Under the pieces are notes generated by a model, which saw only the letters and a list, made by a program, of their open reading frames with translations, ran no database searches and had not been told where the DNA came from. From Bhargavaea ullalensis (lineage in GTDB: Bacteria > Bacillota > Bacilli > Bacillales_A > Planococcaceae): 21,932 nucleotides of DNA. The DNA is taken from the NCBI RefSeq assembly GCF_040545425.1, contig NZ_JBEPLW010000036.1; one strand, given 5' to 3'. Position numbers and translations under genes: made by a program. Position 1 is the first letter of the stretch; every line of letters begins with the position of its first letter. Shown here piece by piece: positions 1 through 7,750 of this stretch.

Positions 1-214
1 CTCGGGGTCATAAGCCGATCCGCGCCGCGAAGCAAGCTTCGCTCTGCGGATCATCTTATGCCTGTCGGGGCAAAACGCCGCCCTCCGCTTTTCTTGTGTC
101 CAGCTCCGGGCGGCTGCCCCTCGGGGTCATAAGCCGATCCGCGCCGCGAAGCAAGCTTCGCTCTGCGGATCATCTTATGCCTGTCGGGGCAAAACGCCGC
201 CCTCCGCTTTTCTT
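1..214. repeat. Tandem pair of long nested-palindrome intergenic repeats (period 119 bp)
   Basis: Bases 1-95 recur exactly at 120-214. The complete second unit spans about 97-214 and folds as nested inverted arms: GGGCGGC (108-114) with GCCGCCC (196-202), then GCCCC with GGGGC, CATAAG with CTTATG, GATCCGC with GCGGATC, and GCGAAGC with GCTTCGC around a 2-nt centre. The first unit is cut by the window start. The last base of the second copy is also the last base of the stop codon of the flanking minus-strand gene, so the element sits directly at its 3' end and could act as its terminator or mRNA-stabilising hairpin. It encodes nothing I recognise. The layout resembles dispersed REP/MITE-like intergenic palindromes; that it is dispersed in this genome is inference. 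Confidence 0.85.
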
Positions 215-1926
215 TACACCAGTGAGCCGCCTTCTTTGCTGTATTTGATGATGCCTTCGGCGCAGCGGTAGGCGAGGGCGCCGACGGTTCCGGTCGGGTT
301 GTAGCCGCCGTTGTGGGAGAAGTTTCCGGCGCCGACGACGAAGAGGTTTTCCGCATCCCAGTGCTGGTTCCATTTGTTCACGACGCTGTCGCCCGGATCG
401 GTGCCGAGGATGGTGCCGCCGGTGTTGTGGGTTGTCTGGTACGGGACGATGTCGTAGTCCGTGATCGGATTTCGGCCGACGGTCTGTTTGGGGCCCATCT
501 TCTCCATGATCTCCACAGCCCGCTCCGTGATGTACTTGTGAAGGGCACGGTCCTGGTCAGTGAAGTTGTAGGTGAGCTGGAGCAACGGAACGCCGTAGAC
601 GTCCTTGTATTTCGTGTCGAGCGTCAGATAATTGTCCCGGTGCGGCATCGAGGAGCCCTGTGCCCCGATGCTGAGCGAGCGGGTGTAGTTCTCGACCGAC
701 GCCTTTTTGAATTCCGCCCCCCATGCCGGCGTGTCCGGCGGCACCGGATTCGTTTCGATCGGGCGGTTGCCGGTCTGGGTGATCGACAGGTTCCCCCCGT
801 GGATGAAGTCCAGGTCGCTGTGGTCAAAGTTGTCGCCGTTGAAATCGTCGATCGTCATGCCGAGCGATCCGGCACCCATGAATGTGTTGAACTGATCATC
901 GAAGAAACCGGTTGCTCCCGGAAGGATCTGATAGCAGTAGTTTTTGCCAAGCGTGCCTTTCCCGGTTTCGGGATCGTACATCTCCCCGATGCCCGACACC
1001 ATGAGAAGCTTGGCGTTGTTCATGACGTAGCTTGTCAGGACCACGACTTCCGCCGGCTGGATGTATTCCTCTCCCGACAGCCAGTTGATGTAGCGGACAC
1101 CTGTCGCTTTTCCGCCTTCATGAAGGACCTCAACGACGTTTGAATGGAACTTCACTTCATAGTTCCCGGTTTCCTTCGCCGTCGGGATGACCGTGATTTC
1201 AGGAGACGTCTTCGCCCCGTATTCGCAGCCGAATCGTTCACAGAAGCCGCAGTACTGGCAAGCGTTGATCGTCTTGCCGTCCGGGTTCGTGTAAGCTTCG
1301 GACAAGTTGGCGGACGGCAGCATGAACGGACTGTATCCGAGGTCTTTCGTCGCCTTTTCGAATTTCTCCAGAATCGGGGTTTTCTTCATGGGGCCGGTCG
1401 GATATTCACGTGAGCGCTTTCCCTGGAAGGGGTTTTTCCCGTCGCCTGAAATGCCCATCATGTACTCAACCTTGTCGTAATAGGGCTCCATCTCGTCGTA
1501 TGTAACGCCCCAGTCGCGGATGAGATATTCCGATGACAGTTTGTCTTTTCCGTATTTCTTCTCCGTCTGGGATTTGATTTCGAAGTCATACGGGAGGTAG
1601 CGCCATGTGTGCCCGTTCCAGTGTGTTCCCGCACCGCCGAGACCTTCGCCGAGCAGGAATGAACCCATCGTCCGCATCGGCAGGGCCTGCTGGTCCCGCT
1701 TGTTGCGGAAAGTAATCGTTTCTTTGGACAAGTCCTGCATCAGTTCATAGCGCACCGCATAGCGGTACTCATCGTGGACACGCTGATAGTCGGCCGTGCC
1801 GCGCTCGCGCCCGCGCTCGATGCCGACGACCTTCAGTCCCGCTTTCGCACATTCGGCCGCGATGATGCCGCCCGTCCAGCCGACGCCGACTGTTACGACG
1901 TCCACTTTATCCAGTGTCTTTGCCAT
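214..1926 (-). CDS. GMC-family FAD oxidoreductase, gluconate 2-dehydrogenase large-subunit type
   Basis: A 570-aa flavoenzyme likely to oxidise a sugar, sugar acid or polyol outside the membrane. The N-terminus has a Rossmann FAD-binding loop GVGWTG (residues 14-19) ending in an acidic residue (IERG). A four-cysteine cluster, CQYCGFCERFGC (C223, C226, C229, C234), is typical of the gluconate/fructose dehydrogenase branch of GMC enzymes. His500 (THNTGG) and His538 (FSHNGGYNP) are placed like the GMC catalytic pair, and the C-terminal NPTGTVGALAYR is the second FAD motif. There is no signal peptide of its own; the preceding gene encodes the Tat-signal small subunit, so export as a folded hitchhiker complex is inferred. 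The start has the SD AGGAGGGGG at a good distance and lies 15 bp after the upstream stop. No cytochrome c subunit follows. The substrate is not readable from sequence. Confidence 0.9.
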   Translation of the reverse strand: MAKTLDKVDVVTVGVGWTGGIIAAECAKAGLKVVGIERGRERGTADYQRVHDEYRYAVRYELMQDLSKETITFRNKRDQQALPMRTMGSFLLGEGLGGAGTHWNGHTWRYLPYDFEIKSQTEKKYGKDKLSSEYLIRDWGVTYDEMEPYYDKVEYMMGISGDGKNPFQGKRSREYPTGPMKKTPILEKFEKATKDLGYSPFMLPSANLSEAYTNPDGKTINACQYCGFCERFGCEYGAKTSPEITVIPTAKETGNYEVKFHSNVVEVLHEGGKATGVRYINWLSGEEYIQPAEVVVLTSYVMNNAKLLMVSGIGEMYDPETGKGTLGKNYCYQILPGATGFFDDQFNTFMGAGSLGMTIDDFNGDNFDHSDLDFIHGGNLSITQTGNRPIETNPVPPDTPAWGAEFKKASVENYTRSLSIGAQGSSMPHRDNYLTLDTKYKDVYGVPLLQLTYNFTDQDRALHKYITERAVEIMEKMGPKQTVGRNPITDYDIVPYQTTHNTGGTILGTDPGDSVVNKWNQHWDAENLFVVGAGNFSHNGGYNPTGTVGALAYRCAEGIIKYSKEGGSLV

Positions 1927-1941
1927 TCAGATACCCCCTCC

Positions 1942-2703
1942 TTAGTGTTGCCCGCCGAGTGATTCCGGCGAAATTTTCTGGAAGTCCTTGCTGTCAACCT
2001 TGTCGATATACGCCATCTGGTGGCCAGGGAACTGTTTCATCTTCCAGCCTTCCATGCCGCGGTTGCCCCCGTACATCGGATCCGAATAAGCGCCTTCCAG
2101 CGTGGCCGATCTGAGCAGGCGGAAAAAGAATCCGGCCGCTACGCCTTCCATTTCGACTTCATCTTTCTGGAAAGCGGTGATCACTTCATCCCGCTGGTCG
2201 CCGTCGATGTCCACGAAGGATTTGTCAAAACGCTTTTTGGCTTCTTCGTCCATCTTGTGGATGCCCTGAACGAAGATTTCCTTCCTCCTCAGGCGGCTTT
2301 GGTAGCCCTGTGTCGCCTCGCCGGCCAAAAATGGACCCTGCATATACTCTTTCTCGTTGTTGCCATAGGCACCGGCCAGCTGATGATCGATAAAGAATGG
2401 GACGCCGAGCCCTTTGGCACCCGGACCGAGATCGTCTTCGGGGAAGATCCGCTCCGTTGCTTCGGTAAGGACTGCGAAGTCATGATCATTTGTAAAGAAC
2501 ATCCTCCCGTTCGGCGACCCTGCGGATTCATCTTTCCTTCCTCCGCTCCGGTCACCCGTGCCGTCCGCCGTCTTCGTTCCGGAACCCTTCATGTTATAGC
2601 CGATAAGTCCGCCGATCACGCCGCCTCCGACGAGCGTTCCCGTAGCCACTCCGGCTGTTTTCAGGAAGTCGCGCCTGGAAACGTCTTTTTGTTCGTCCGC
2701 CAT
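1942..2703 (-). CDS. Gluconate 2-dehydrogenase subunit 3 family protein, Tat signal
   Basis: A 253-aa small subunit of the flavoprotein dehydrogenase encoded just downstream. Residues 9-15 are SRRDFLK, a twin-arginine signal, followed by a glycine-rich hydrophobic stretch to about residue 33 and then a low-complexity Gly/Lys/Asp linker (about 40-62). The rest, from RMFFTNDHDFAVLTEATERIF onward, has the shape of the gluconate_2-dh3 family, including the EGAYSDPMYGGNRG segment near the C-terminus. In this family the subunit carries the Tat signal and brings the signal-less GMC partner to the outside. The SD AGGGAGGAAG lies just upstream of the ATG. It is the first gene of a two-gene operon with a candidate sigma-B-like promoter at 2758-2784. 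Confidence 0.9.
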   Translation of the reverse strand: MADEQKDVSRRDFLKTAGVATGTLVGGGVIGGLIGYNMKGSGTKTADGTGDRSGGRKDESAGSPNGRMFFTNDHDFAVLTEATERIFPEDDLGPGAKGLGVPFFIDHQLAGAYGNNEKEYMQGPFLAGEATQGYQSRLRRKEIFVQGIHKMDEEAKKRFDKSFVDIDGDQRDEVITAFQKDEVEMEGVAAGFFFRLLRSATLEGAYSDPMYGGNRGMEGWKMKQFPGHQMAYIDKVDSKDFQKISPESLGGQH

Positions 2704-2757
2704 CCGTCTTCCTCCCTTTTATAGATGTATTGGCAAATATGGAGTCATACGGGGAGC

Positions 2758-2784
2758 ATACCCTTCCGGTTCTTCGTTTTATAC
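2758..2784 (-). promoter_or_regulatory. Candidate sigma-B-like promoter of the dehydrogenase operon
   Basis: Read on the minus strand: GTATAA, 15 bp, GGGTAT. The consensus for sigma-B in Bacillus is GTTTAA, 12-15 bp, GGGTAT, so the -10 is perfect and the -35 differs at one base. The implied leader is about 45 nt. This is a pattern match only. The rest of the 2704-3024 intergenic region shows nothing else clear apart from the promoter of the divergent transporter gene. Confidence 0.4.
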
Positions 2785-2986
2785 CGGTCCTGCCCTCCCG
2801 TGTCCATATTCCTTCTATTTCCGGTTCCCTGCCAAACCCGCAGTCAAACCGGCCGCCGGGACAATTCAGCAGAAACAAGTCTAAAGTCTCGGAAAGTTGG
2901 GGAAATCCGACTGAACAGGAAGCCCTATATTGTCCGAATTTGTAGAAAGTCTGCCAATCTCTCATAACAGGCTGTATACTAATTGT

Positions 2987-2995
2987 TGTGATAAT
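2987..2995 (+). promoter_or_regulatory. Candidate extended -10 promoter of the DASS transporter gene
   Basis: TGTGATAAT matches an extended -10 (TGnTATAAT with one mismatch), about 30 bp before the ATG at 3025. No good -35 hexamer is seen at 17 bp. An alternative -10, TATACT, lies at 2975-2980. The AAGGGGAA ribosome binding site is at 3011-3018. Confidence 0.35.
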
Positions 2996-3024
2996 ATTAA
3001 TCATTCACGAAAGGGGAATGCACC

Positions 3025-4671
3025 ATGTCACAAACGTTATGGGACCGCATGTGGGACTGGCACGACGAAGCCAAGCGGATGTTCACGTTCTTCATCCGCC
3101 CCAATCAGGTGAAACTGAGCGCGGACGGCTCGGGGGCGCCGTTCGGCTATACGGACAAAGAACCGGGCGACCAGAGAAATAAACGAAGTTATACGACACC
3201 GCAGCTGATCGGCCTGATCGGAGGGCCGCTCCTGTTCCTCCTCCTGCTCCTGTTCTATCATCCGGAAGGACTGTCGGGTGAGGGGCGGGCCATCCTCGCC
3301 TCCACCGTCTGGATCGCCGCCTGGTGGATCACGGAGGCCGTGCCGATCCCCGTCACTTCTCTCCTGCCGCTCGTTCTGTTCCCGCTTGCCGGCGGCCTCG
3401 ACGTCAAGGCGACGGCCTCCGCCTACGGTGACGAAAACATCTTCCTTTTCATGGGCGGGTTCATGATCGCGCTTGCCATGGAAAAGTGGAACCTGCACCG
3501 CCGGATCGCGCTGACGATCATTTCGGCGATCGGCACGAATATGAACAAAATCATCCTCGGCTTCATGGTCGCCACAGGATTCCTGTCGATGTGGATCTCC
3601 AACACCGCGACGGCGATGATGATGGTGCCGATCGGACTCGCCATTACATATCAGGTTGCCGATGCCCTGAAAGACGGCTCCCAAGCCGTCGACAAAGAAA
3701 ACTTCGGATTCGGCAAGGCGCTCATGCTCGGAATCGCCTATTCGGCATCGGTCGGCGGAATCGCCACGCTCATCGGAACGCCGCCGAACACGGCGCTTGC
3801 CGCGGCGATGGAGAAAATGTACGGCATCGAAATCTCCTTCGGCACTTGGATGCTGTACGGCACGCCGTTCGCCTGGGTGTTCATCCTGCTCATCTGGCTG
3901 TATCTTGTGAAGATCGCCTTCCCCGCAACGGTGAAGGAACTGCCGGGCGGACGGCATCTGATCCGCCAGGAAAAAGAGAAGCTCGGAAGCGCATCCACCG
4001 AGGAGAAGCTCGTCTTCACCGTCTTCATCCTCGCCGCGCTTTCCTGGATCTCCCGGTCGTTCGTCCTGCAGAGCTTCCTGCCGGGCATCTCCGACGGCGT
4101 GATCGCGATGTTCTTCGCCGTCCTCCTGTTCACCGTCCCCGCGGTCAACGTGAAGGGCGACCGCCTGCTCGACTGGGAAACGGCCGTGAAGCTGCCATGG
4201 GGCATCCTGCTCCTGTTCGGGGGAGGACTCGCCATTGCCGCGGGATTCGTCAGCTCCGGCCTGTCTGAATGGATCGGCGGCCAGCTCACCGCACTTCGCG
4301 GCGTCCCGGTGATCCTCGTCATCCTGATCGTTGCCACGCTCGTCATCTTCCTGACCGAGATCACCTCGAACACGGCGACCGCGGCGATGATGTACCCGAT
4401 CATGGGCGCACTCGCCATCGCACTCGACGTGCATCCGTTCGCCCTCATGGTCGCTGCAGGAGTGGCTGCCTCGTGCGCCTTCATGCTTCCGGTCGCCACG
4501 CCGCCAAACGCCGTCGTCTTCGGTTCCGGCTACCTGCGGATCCCCGACATGGCCAAGGCCGGCCTTGCCCTGAACCTGATCGGCATCGTGCTCGTCACAC
4601 TCTCCATCTGGTTCCTGCTTCCGCTGATCTGGGGCATCGACCTGACGACCGTGCCGGAACTCTTCAAATAA
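3025..4671 (+). CDS. DASS/SLC13-family sodium:dicarboxylate (or anion) symporter
   Basis: A 548-aa polytopic membrane protein. A hydrophilic N-terminal extension of about 58 residues precedes the first membrane helix. Two Ser-Asn-Thr motifs (SNT at 192-194 and 448-450) mark the two inverted-repeat halves; in this family they bind Na+ and the substrate carboxylates. Each half also has a TPPN loop (IGTPPNTAL in the first, VATPPNAVV in the second), and SCAFMLPVATPPNAVV at 483-498 fits the SLC13 signature. The likely role is Na+-coupled uptake of C4-dicarboxylates such as succinate or malate; sulfate or citrate cannot be excluded. It is a single gene with its own promoter and a strong terminator at 4673-4714, divergent from the dehydrogenase operon. 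Confidence 0.92.
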   Translation: MSQTLWDRMWDWHDEAKRMFTFFIRPNQVKLSADGSGAPFGYTDKEPGDQRNKRSYTTPQLIGLIGGPLLFLLLLLFYHPEGLSGEGRAILASTVWIAAWWITEAVPIPVTSLLPLVLFPLAGGLDVKATASAYGDENIFLFMGGFMIALAMEKWNLHRRIALTIISAIGTNMNKIILGFMVATGFLSMWISNTATAMMMVPIGLAITYQVADALKDGSQAVDKENFGFGKALMLGIAYSASVGGIATLIGTPPNTALAAAMEKMYGIEISFGTWMLYGTPFAWVFILLIWLYLVKIAFPATVKELPGGRHLIRQEKEKLGSASTEEKLVFTVFILAALSWISRSFVLQSFLPGISDGVIAMFFAVLLFTVPAVNVKGDRLLDWETAVKLPWGILLLFGGGLAIAAGFVSSGLSEWIGGQLTALRGVPVILVILIVATLVIFLTEITSNTATAAMMYPIMGALAIALDVHPFALMVAAGVAASCAFMLPVATPPNAVVFGSGYLRIPDMAKAGLALNLIGIVLVTLSIWFLLPLIWGIDLTTVPELFK

Positions 4672-4672
4672 G

Positions 4673-4714
4673 AAAAGCCATGCAGCCGGATTTCCGGATG
4701 CATGGCTTTCTTTT
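4673..4714 (+). terminator. Strong intrinsic terminator, probably bidirectional
   Basis: Just after the TAA at 4669-4671, AAAGCCATGCA (4674-4684) pairs perfectly with TGCATGGCTTT (4699-4709), with an inner CCGGA/TCCGG stem, followed by CTTTT. The minus strand also ends in a T-rich tail, so it may serve the convergent MFS gene as well. Confidence 0.9.
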
Positions 4715-4746
4715 ATATGGACCGGGCCGCCTTCCCGCGACGCCAG

Positions 4747-4830
4747 AACCCTTTCGATCTATTCACGGCCTCTTCCGGACTTCTCAGGGGGCCTTGCGGA
4801 CTGTTCACGGACCCTTGCCGTCTTTTCATC
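4747..4830. repeat. Four degenerate 21-bp tandem repeats at the MFS gene 3' end
   Basis: Four consecutive 21-bp units at 4747-4767, 4768-4788, 4789-4809 and 4810-4830, consensus roughly nCCCTTnCGGACTnTTCACG. The pairs I compared by hand (1/3, 2/3 and 3/4) share 14 of 21 bases. The last unit covers the stop codon of the minus-strand MFS gene (4826-4828). The 21-bp period leaves a plus-strand frame open with seven-residue repeats (for example LFRTSQG, ALRTVHG), but no start or ribosome binding site supports a gene. Confidence 0.7.
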
Positions 4831-6034
4831 TCCGCGCCCGGATTTTCTTCCGGGCAACAAGCGAGAAGATCAGGTAGACGACCGGGAGAACGGCAATGAC
4901 GAGGATGAGCAACTCCCAGCCGCCGGTTGTCCAAAGCGGCGAGAGCAGCGTGCTGCCCGCGGCCACGCCGATGTAATACGAAACGAGATACAGGCTGGAT
5001 GCGCTGCCTTTATGGTGTTCCGCATCCCGGGCAACAGAGGCACTCGTGAGCGAGTGGGCGGTGAAGAACCCGAGACACATGACGCACAGCCCCGCCACGA
5101 CGGCCGGCGTCGTCCCGCCGAGCGTCAGGAGGATGCCCGACGACATGATGACGATGCCGGTAATCCGCACGGGCCTGAGACCGAACTTGCCGGCAAGCCA
5201 TCCGGCGAGCGGCGAACCGATGACGCCGATCCCGTAGGCGAAGTACGTATACGAAATCGCCTCAAGCGACAGATTGAACGGGGCCGCTCCGAGATGGAAC
5301 GGCAGAAACGTCCACACGCCGGTGAAGCTCAGCTGAAGGACGATCCCCAGGCCGAACAGGATGAGCAGGAGCGGATTCCGCAGATGAAACAGGAATGCCT
5401 GCATGTCTTCCTTCGCAGTCCCGGCAGCCGGATCGAAACGCCGGGATGACGGAAGAAGAAGCAACACGGCGACCGCAATGACAGCGCCGGCAATCCCGAT
5501 GCCCAGAAAAGCGGCCTGCCAGGAATAATGTTCGGTCACCCACCCGGTGACGAAGCGGCCTGTCATGCCGCCGAGCGCGTTCGTCGAGATGTAAAGCGCA
5601 GTTGCAAAACTGGCACTGCGCCGGTCGACTTCCTCGCTGATGTAGGCAAGGGCCGCCGCCGGAACGCCCGCAAGTGCAATGCCCTGCAGAAACCGCAGCA
5701 AAATGAGCAGGCCGAACGAAGGAACGAACGGCATGATGAAAAACGGGATGACCGCCAGCACGACGGAGCTCTTGATGAACAGCGTGCGGCCGCGGCGGTC
5801 TGACAGGAAGCTGATGACGAGCAGGCCGATGATCAGGCCCAGTGTCGTCATGGAGACTGACAGGCTGGAAACGGAAACGCCGATGCCGAACTCCTCTGTG
5901 AACAGGGGCAGCAGCGGCTGGGTTGCATACATCGCCGAAAAGATGAACAATGAAGCGAATCCGAGCGCCCCGATGATTTTCCAGAAGGCCGCGTCTCTCA
6001 GTGTATAAGGCTTGTCCGAAGGCTGTTCCACCAT
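4826..6034 (-). CDS. MFS transporter, YnfM-like
   Basis: About 402 aa with twelve predicted membrane helices. The loop after helix 2 has the major-facilitator motif SDRRGR, and the middle of the N-terminal half carries NALGGMTGR...GWVTEHYSWQAAF, the pattern of the YnfM-type drug/metabolite efflux branch. The C-terminus ends in a basic tail, SLVARKKIRARR. The ATG at 6034 (MVEQPSDK) is preferred: an in-frame ATG at 6064 exists, but it lies inside a perfect extended -10 box, so it would not be in the transcript. The gene stands alone, convergent with the dicarboxylate transporter. The substrate is unknown; proton-driven export is the family norm. Confidence 0.85.
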   Translation of the reverse strand: MVEQPSDKPYTLRDAAFWKIIGALGFASLFIFSAMYATQPLLPLFTEEFGIGVSVSSLSVSMTTLGLIIGLLVISFLSDRRGRTLFIKSSVVLAVIPFFIMPFVPSFGLLILLRFLQGIALAGVPAAALAYISEEVDRRSASFATALYISTNALGGMTGRFVTGWVTEHYSWQAAFLGIGIAGAVIAVAVLLLLPSSRRFDPAAGTAKEDMQAFLFHLRNPLLLILFGLGIVLQLSFTGVWTFLPFHLGAAPFNLSLEAISYTYFAYGIGVIGSPLAGWLAGKFGLRPVRITGIVIMSSGILLTLGGTTPAVVAGLCVMCLGFFTAHSLTSASVARDAEHHKGSASSLYLVSYYIGVAAGSTLLSPLWTTGGWELLILVIAVLPVVYLIFSLVARKKIRARR

Positions 6035-6062
6035 GCAACACTTCCCGTCTCTTGATCCGTCC

Positions 6063-6071
6063 ATTATAGCA
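6063..6071 (-). promoter_or_regulatory. Perfect extended -10 promoter of the MFS gene
   Basis: Minus-strand TGCTATAAT is the full extended -10 consensus. Transcription would start near 6056, giving a leader of about 20 nt to the ATG at 6034 and excluding the upstream ATG at 6064, whose first two bases are the last two of the -10 box. No -35 is evident, which is usual for extended -10 promoters. A small palindrome, ACTCCGGAGT, lies directly upstream. Confidence 0.6.
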
Positions 6072-6113
6072 TGACTCCGGAGTGCCGTTTTGCACTGGCG
6101 CTCCGCTTGCCCG

Positions 6114-6959
6114 TCATCCCTCCCTGCGCAGCGTGACGGAGACGATTTCCGGAGGATTCAGCACGCGCAGCGGCACGATGCTGTTGCCGAGCCCCCGGCT
6201 GATGACAATCCGGGTGCCGCCCTGTTCATGGACACCCGACGTCAGATCCGGAAGCCAGCCCTGCCCGGGGGCGATCAGCCCGCCGATGAACGGCAGCCGC
6301 ACCTGGCCGCCGTGTGCGTGGCCCGAGAACGCGAGCGGAACGCCGGCTTCCGCGTAAAGATCGAGCTGCTCCGGCCGGTGTGCCAGCAAAACTTGATACA
6401 CATCTTCCGGGATGCCGGCCGCCGCTTCAACAAGAGCCTCCGCCGCATGCGCATCCTCTCCGGCTCCGCCGGCGCCCATGAGCGGATCGTCGATGCCCGT
6501 GACGGCAAACCGGCCGTCACCGCGGCCGACCATTACGGATTCATTGCGCAGGACATGCACGCCCGCGTCCGACAGCGCACCAGTGACCGCGCCGACTTCA
6601 TTCGATGCCGCCTCATGGTTCCCGGTCACATAAAACACATCTGCAATGCCCGTCAGGCCGGGGATCATCGCCATGCTTTTTTTCAGGTCAAAGCGGTTGC
6701 TGTCGATAAAGTCACCGGTGATGAAGATGCAGTCGGGGCGCTCTTTCCGCACCGCTTCGACGAGATCTTCCTGCGCCTTGCCGAATTCCGAGTCATGGAC
6801 GTCCGACAGCTGGACGATCCGCAGCCCGTCAAGCGCTTCCGGCAGCCGGCTGTCCGCGATTGTATGGCGGGTCACCGTCAGCCTTCCGTTGTCCCAGTAG
6901 AGAAACACAGACACGGCCAGCACGGCGGCCAATAAAACCAGCGTCTTTTTCAGCTTCAT
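6114..6959 (-). CDS. Membrane-anchored metallophosphoesterase, YkuE-like
   Basis: A 281-aa calcineurin-like phosphoesterase. Residues 1-21 form an N-terminal hydrophobic anchor with a KLKK start, so the enzyme probably faces the outside. The metal-binding motifs appear in order: DVH (D53, H55), GD (82-83), GNHE (113-116), AHRP (193-196) and GHAHGGQ (213-219). This is the full set for a dinuclear metal site of the YkuE/YaeI type. Relatives act on phosphodiesters in the envelope; the substrate here is unknown. I chose the ATG at 6959, with AAAGGG upstream. A longer frame to 7013 runs into the terminator hairpin of the preceding operon and has no good ribosome binding site. No promoter was recognised in 6960-7000. 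Confidence 0.88.
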   Translation of the reverse strand: MKLKKTLVLLAAVLAVSVFLYWDNGRLTVTRHTIADSRLPEALDGLRIVQLSDVHDSEFGKAQEDLVEAVRKERPDCIFITGDFIDSNRFDLKKSMAMIPGLTGIADVFYVTGNHEAASNEVGAVTGALSDAGVHVLRNESVMVGRGDGRFAVTGIDDPLMGAGGAGEDAHAAEALVEAAAGIPEDVYQVLLAHRPEQLDLYAEAGVPLAFSGHAHGGQVRLPFIGGLIAPGQGWLPDLTSGVHEQGGTRIVISRGLGNSIVPLRVLNPPEIVSVTLRREG

Positions 6960-6996
6960 CCCACCCTTTCGCCGCTGTGCTGCGTTGTCTCCTTTG

Positions 6997-7050
6997 CAAC
7001 AAAAACCAACCATCTCCCCTCCGGAAAAACCGGCAGAGGGATGGTTGGTT
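6997..7050 (-). terminator. Intrinsic terminator of the opuC operon
   Basis: AACCAACCATC (7004-7014) pairs with GATGGTTGGTT (7040-7050), with an inner CCGG/CCGG stem. Read on the minus strand the stem is followed by TTTTTGTT. It lies 8 bp beyond the stop of opuCD. Confidence 0.85.
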
Positions 7051-7058
7051 CATTCAGA

Positions 7059-7745
7059 TCAAACCGTCTCGGTCGTCCCGCTTTCAGCAAGGATTCCCTT
7101 CTTTTTGTTCGCCGGCGAAAGCGCCCGTTCAATCCATCCCATGACCAGGTCTGCGACGACGGCCATGAGGGCGGTCGGAATGGCGCCGGCCAGGATGATC
7201 GCCCCGCCGTCGGTGACGTTCGTGCCGCGGATGATGATCGACCCGAGACCCCCGCCGCCGATGAACGCGCCGATCGTGGCCACGCCGATCGCGATGATGA
7301 GCGCCGTGCGCAGCCCCGCCATGATCACTGAGAGCGAGAGCGGGAGCTCGACCATGAACAGGCGCTGTGCACCCGTCATGCCCATTGCACGTCCGGCTTC
7401 AAGAATCGGCCGGTCCACGCTTTTGATGCCCGTGTATGTGTTCCGGATGATCGGCAGCAGCGAATACAGAAACAGTCCCATGACGACCGTATTTGCACCG
7501 AGTCCCATGACGAGCATGAGCACGGCGAGCATCGCGAGCGCCGGGATGGTCTGGATCAGGTTCGCCGCCGTCAGCACCCAGCCGCTCAGCTTGCCGTAGC
7601 GGGCGATGAGGATGCCGATCGGAATGCCGACAATCGCGGCGAACAGCACGCCGTACGCCGACATGAGGAAATGCCGGAAAAACTGCTCCATGACATAAGA
7701 GCCGTTCTGACCGTAGTACGTCCAAAGCTCCTGCAATGTTTGCAT
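7059..7745 (-). CDS. opuCD: Compatible-solute ABC transporter permease OpuCD
   Basis: 228-aa inner-membrane permease of the OpuC/OpuB importer (family length about 220-230). It carries the binding-protein-dependent permease core: about five to six helices, the EAGRAMGMTGAQRLFMVELPLS loop that docks on the ATPase, and GVATIGAFIGGGGLGSIIIRG, a signature of osmolyte permeases. It is the last of four tightly packed genes. The ATG at 7745 is preferred because GGAGGAG lies about 10 nt before it; an in-frame GTG at 7754, overlapping the opuCC stop, sits too close to that site. It forms the channel together with OpuCB. Confidence 0.9.
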   Translation of the reverse strand: MQTLQELWTYYGQNGSYVMEQFFRHFLMSAYGVLFAAIVGIPIGILIARYGKLSGWVLTAANLIQTIPALAMLAVLMLVMGLGANTVVMGLFLYSLLPIIRNTYTGIKSVDRPILEAGRAMGMTGAQRLFMVELPLSLSVIMAGLRTALIIAIGVATIGAFIGGGGLGSIIIRGTNVTDGGAIILAGAIPTALMAVVADLVMGWIERALSPANKKKGILAESGTTETV

Positions 7746-7750
7746 CCTGA

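Noticed and set aside
2594..3004. 136-aa minus-strand frame in the dehydrogenase/transporter intergenic region
   Set aside because: It overlaps the start of the subunit 3 gene and both promoters, with no family features.
3037..4434. Long minus-strand open frame opposite the dicarboxylate transporter
   Set aside because: High-GC shadow of a clear membrane protein gene; the predicted product is a His/Asp/Arg-rich low-complexity chain with no ribosome binding site.
6960..7013. N-terminal extension of the metallophosphoesterase to an upstream ATG
   Set aside because: The upstream ATG lies in the opuC terminator stem and lacks a ribosome binding site; MKLKKTLVLL is a natural membrane-anchor start.
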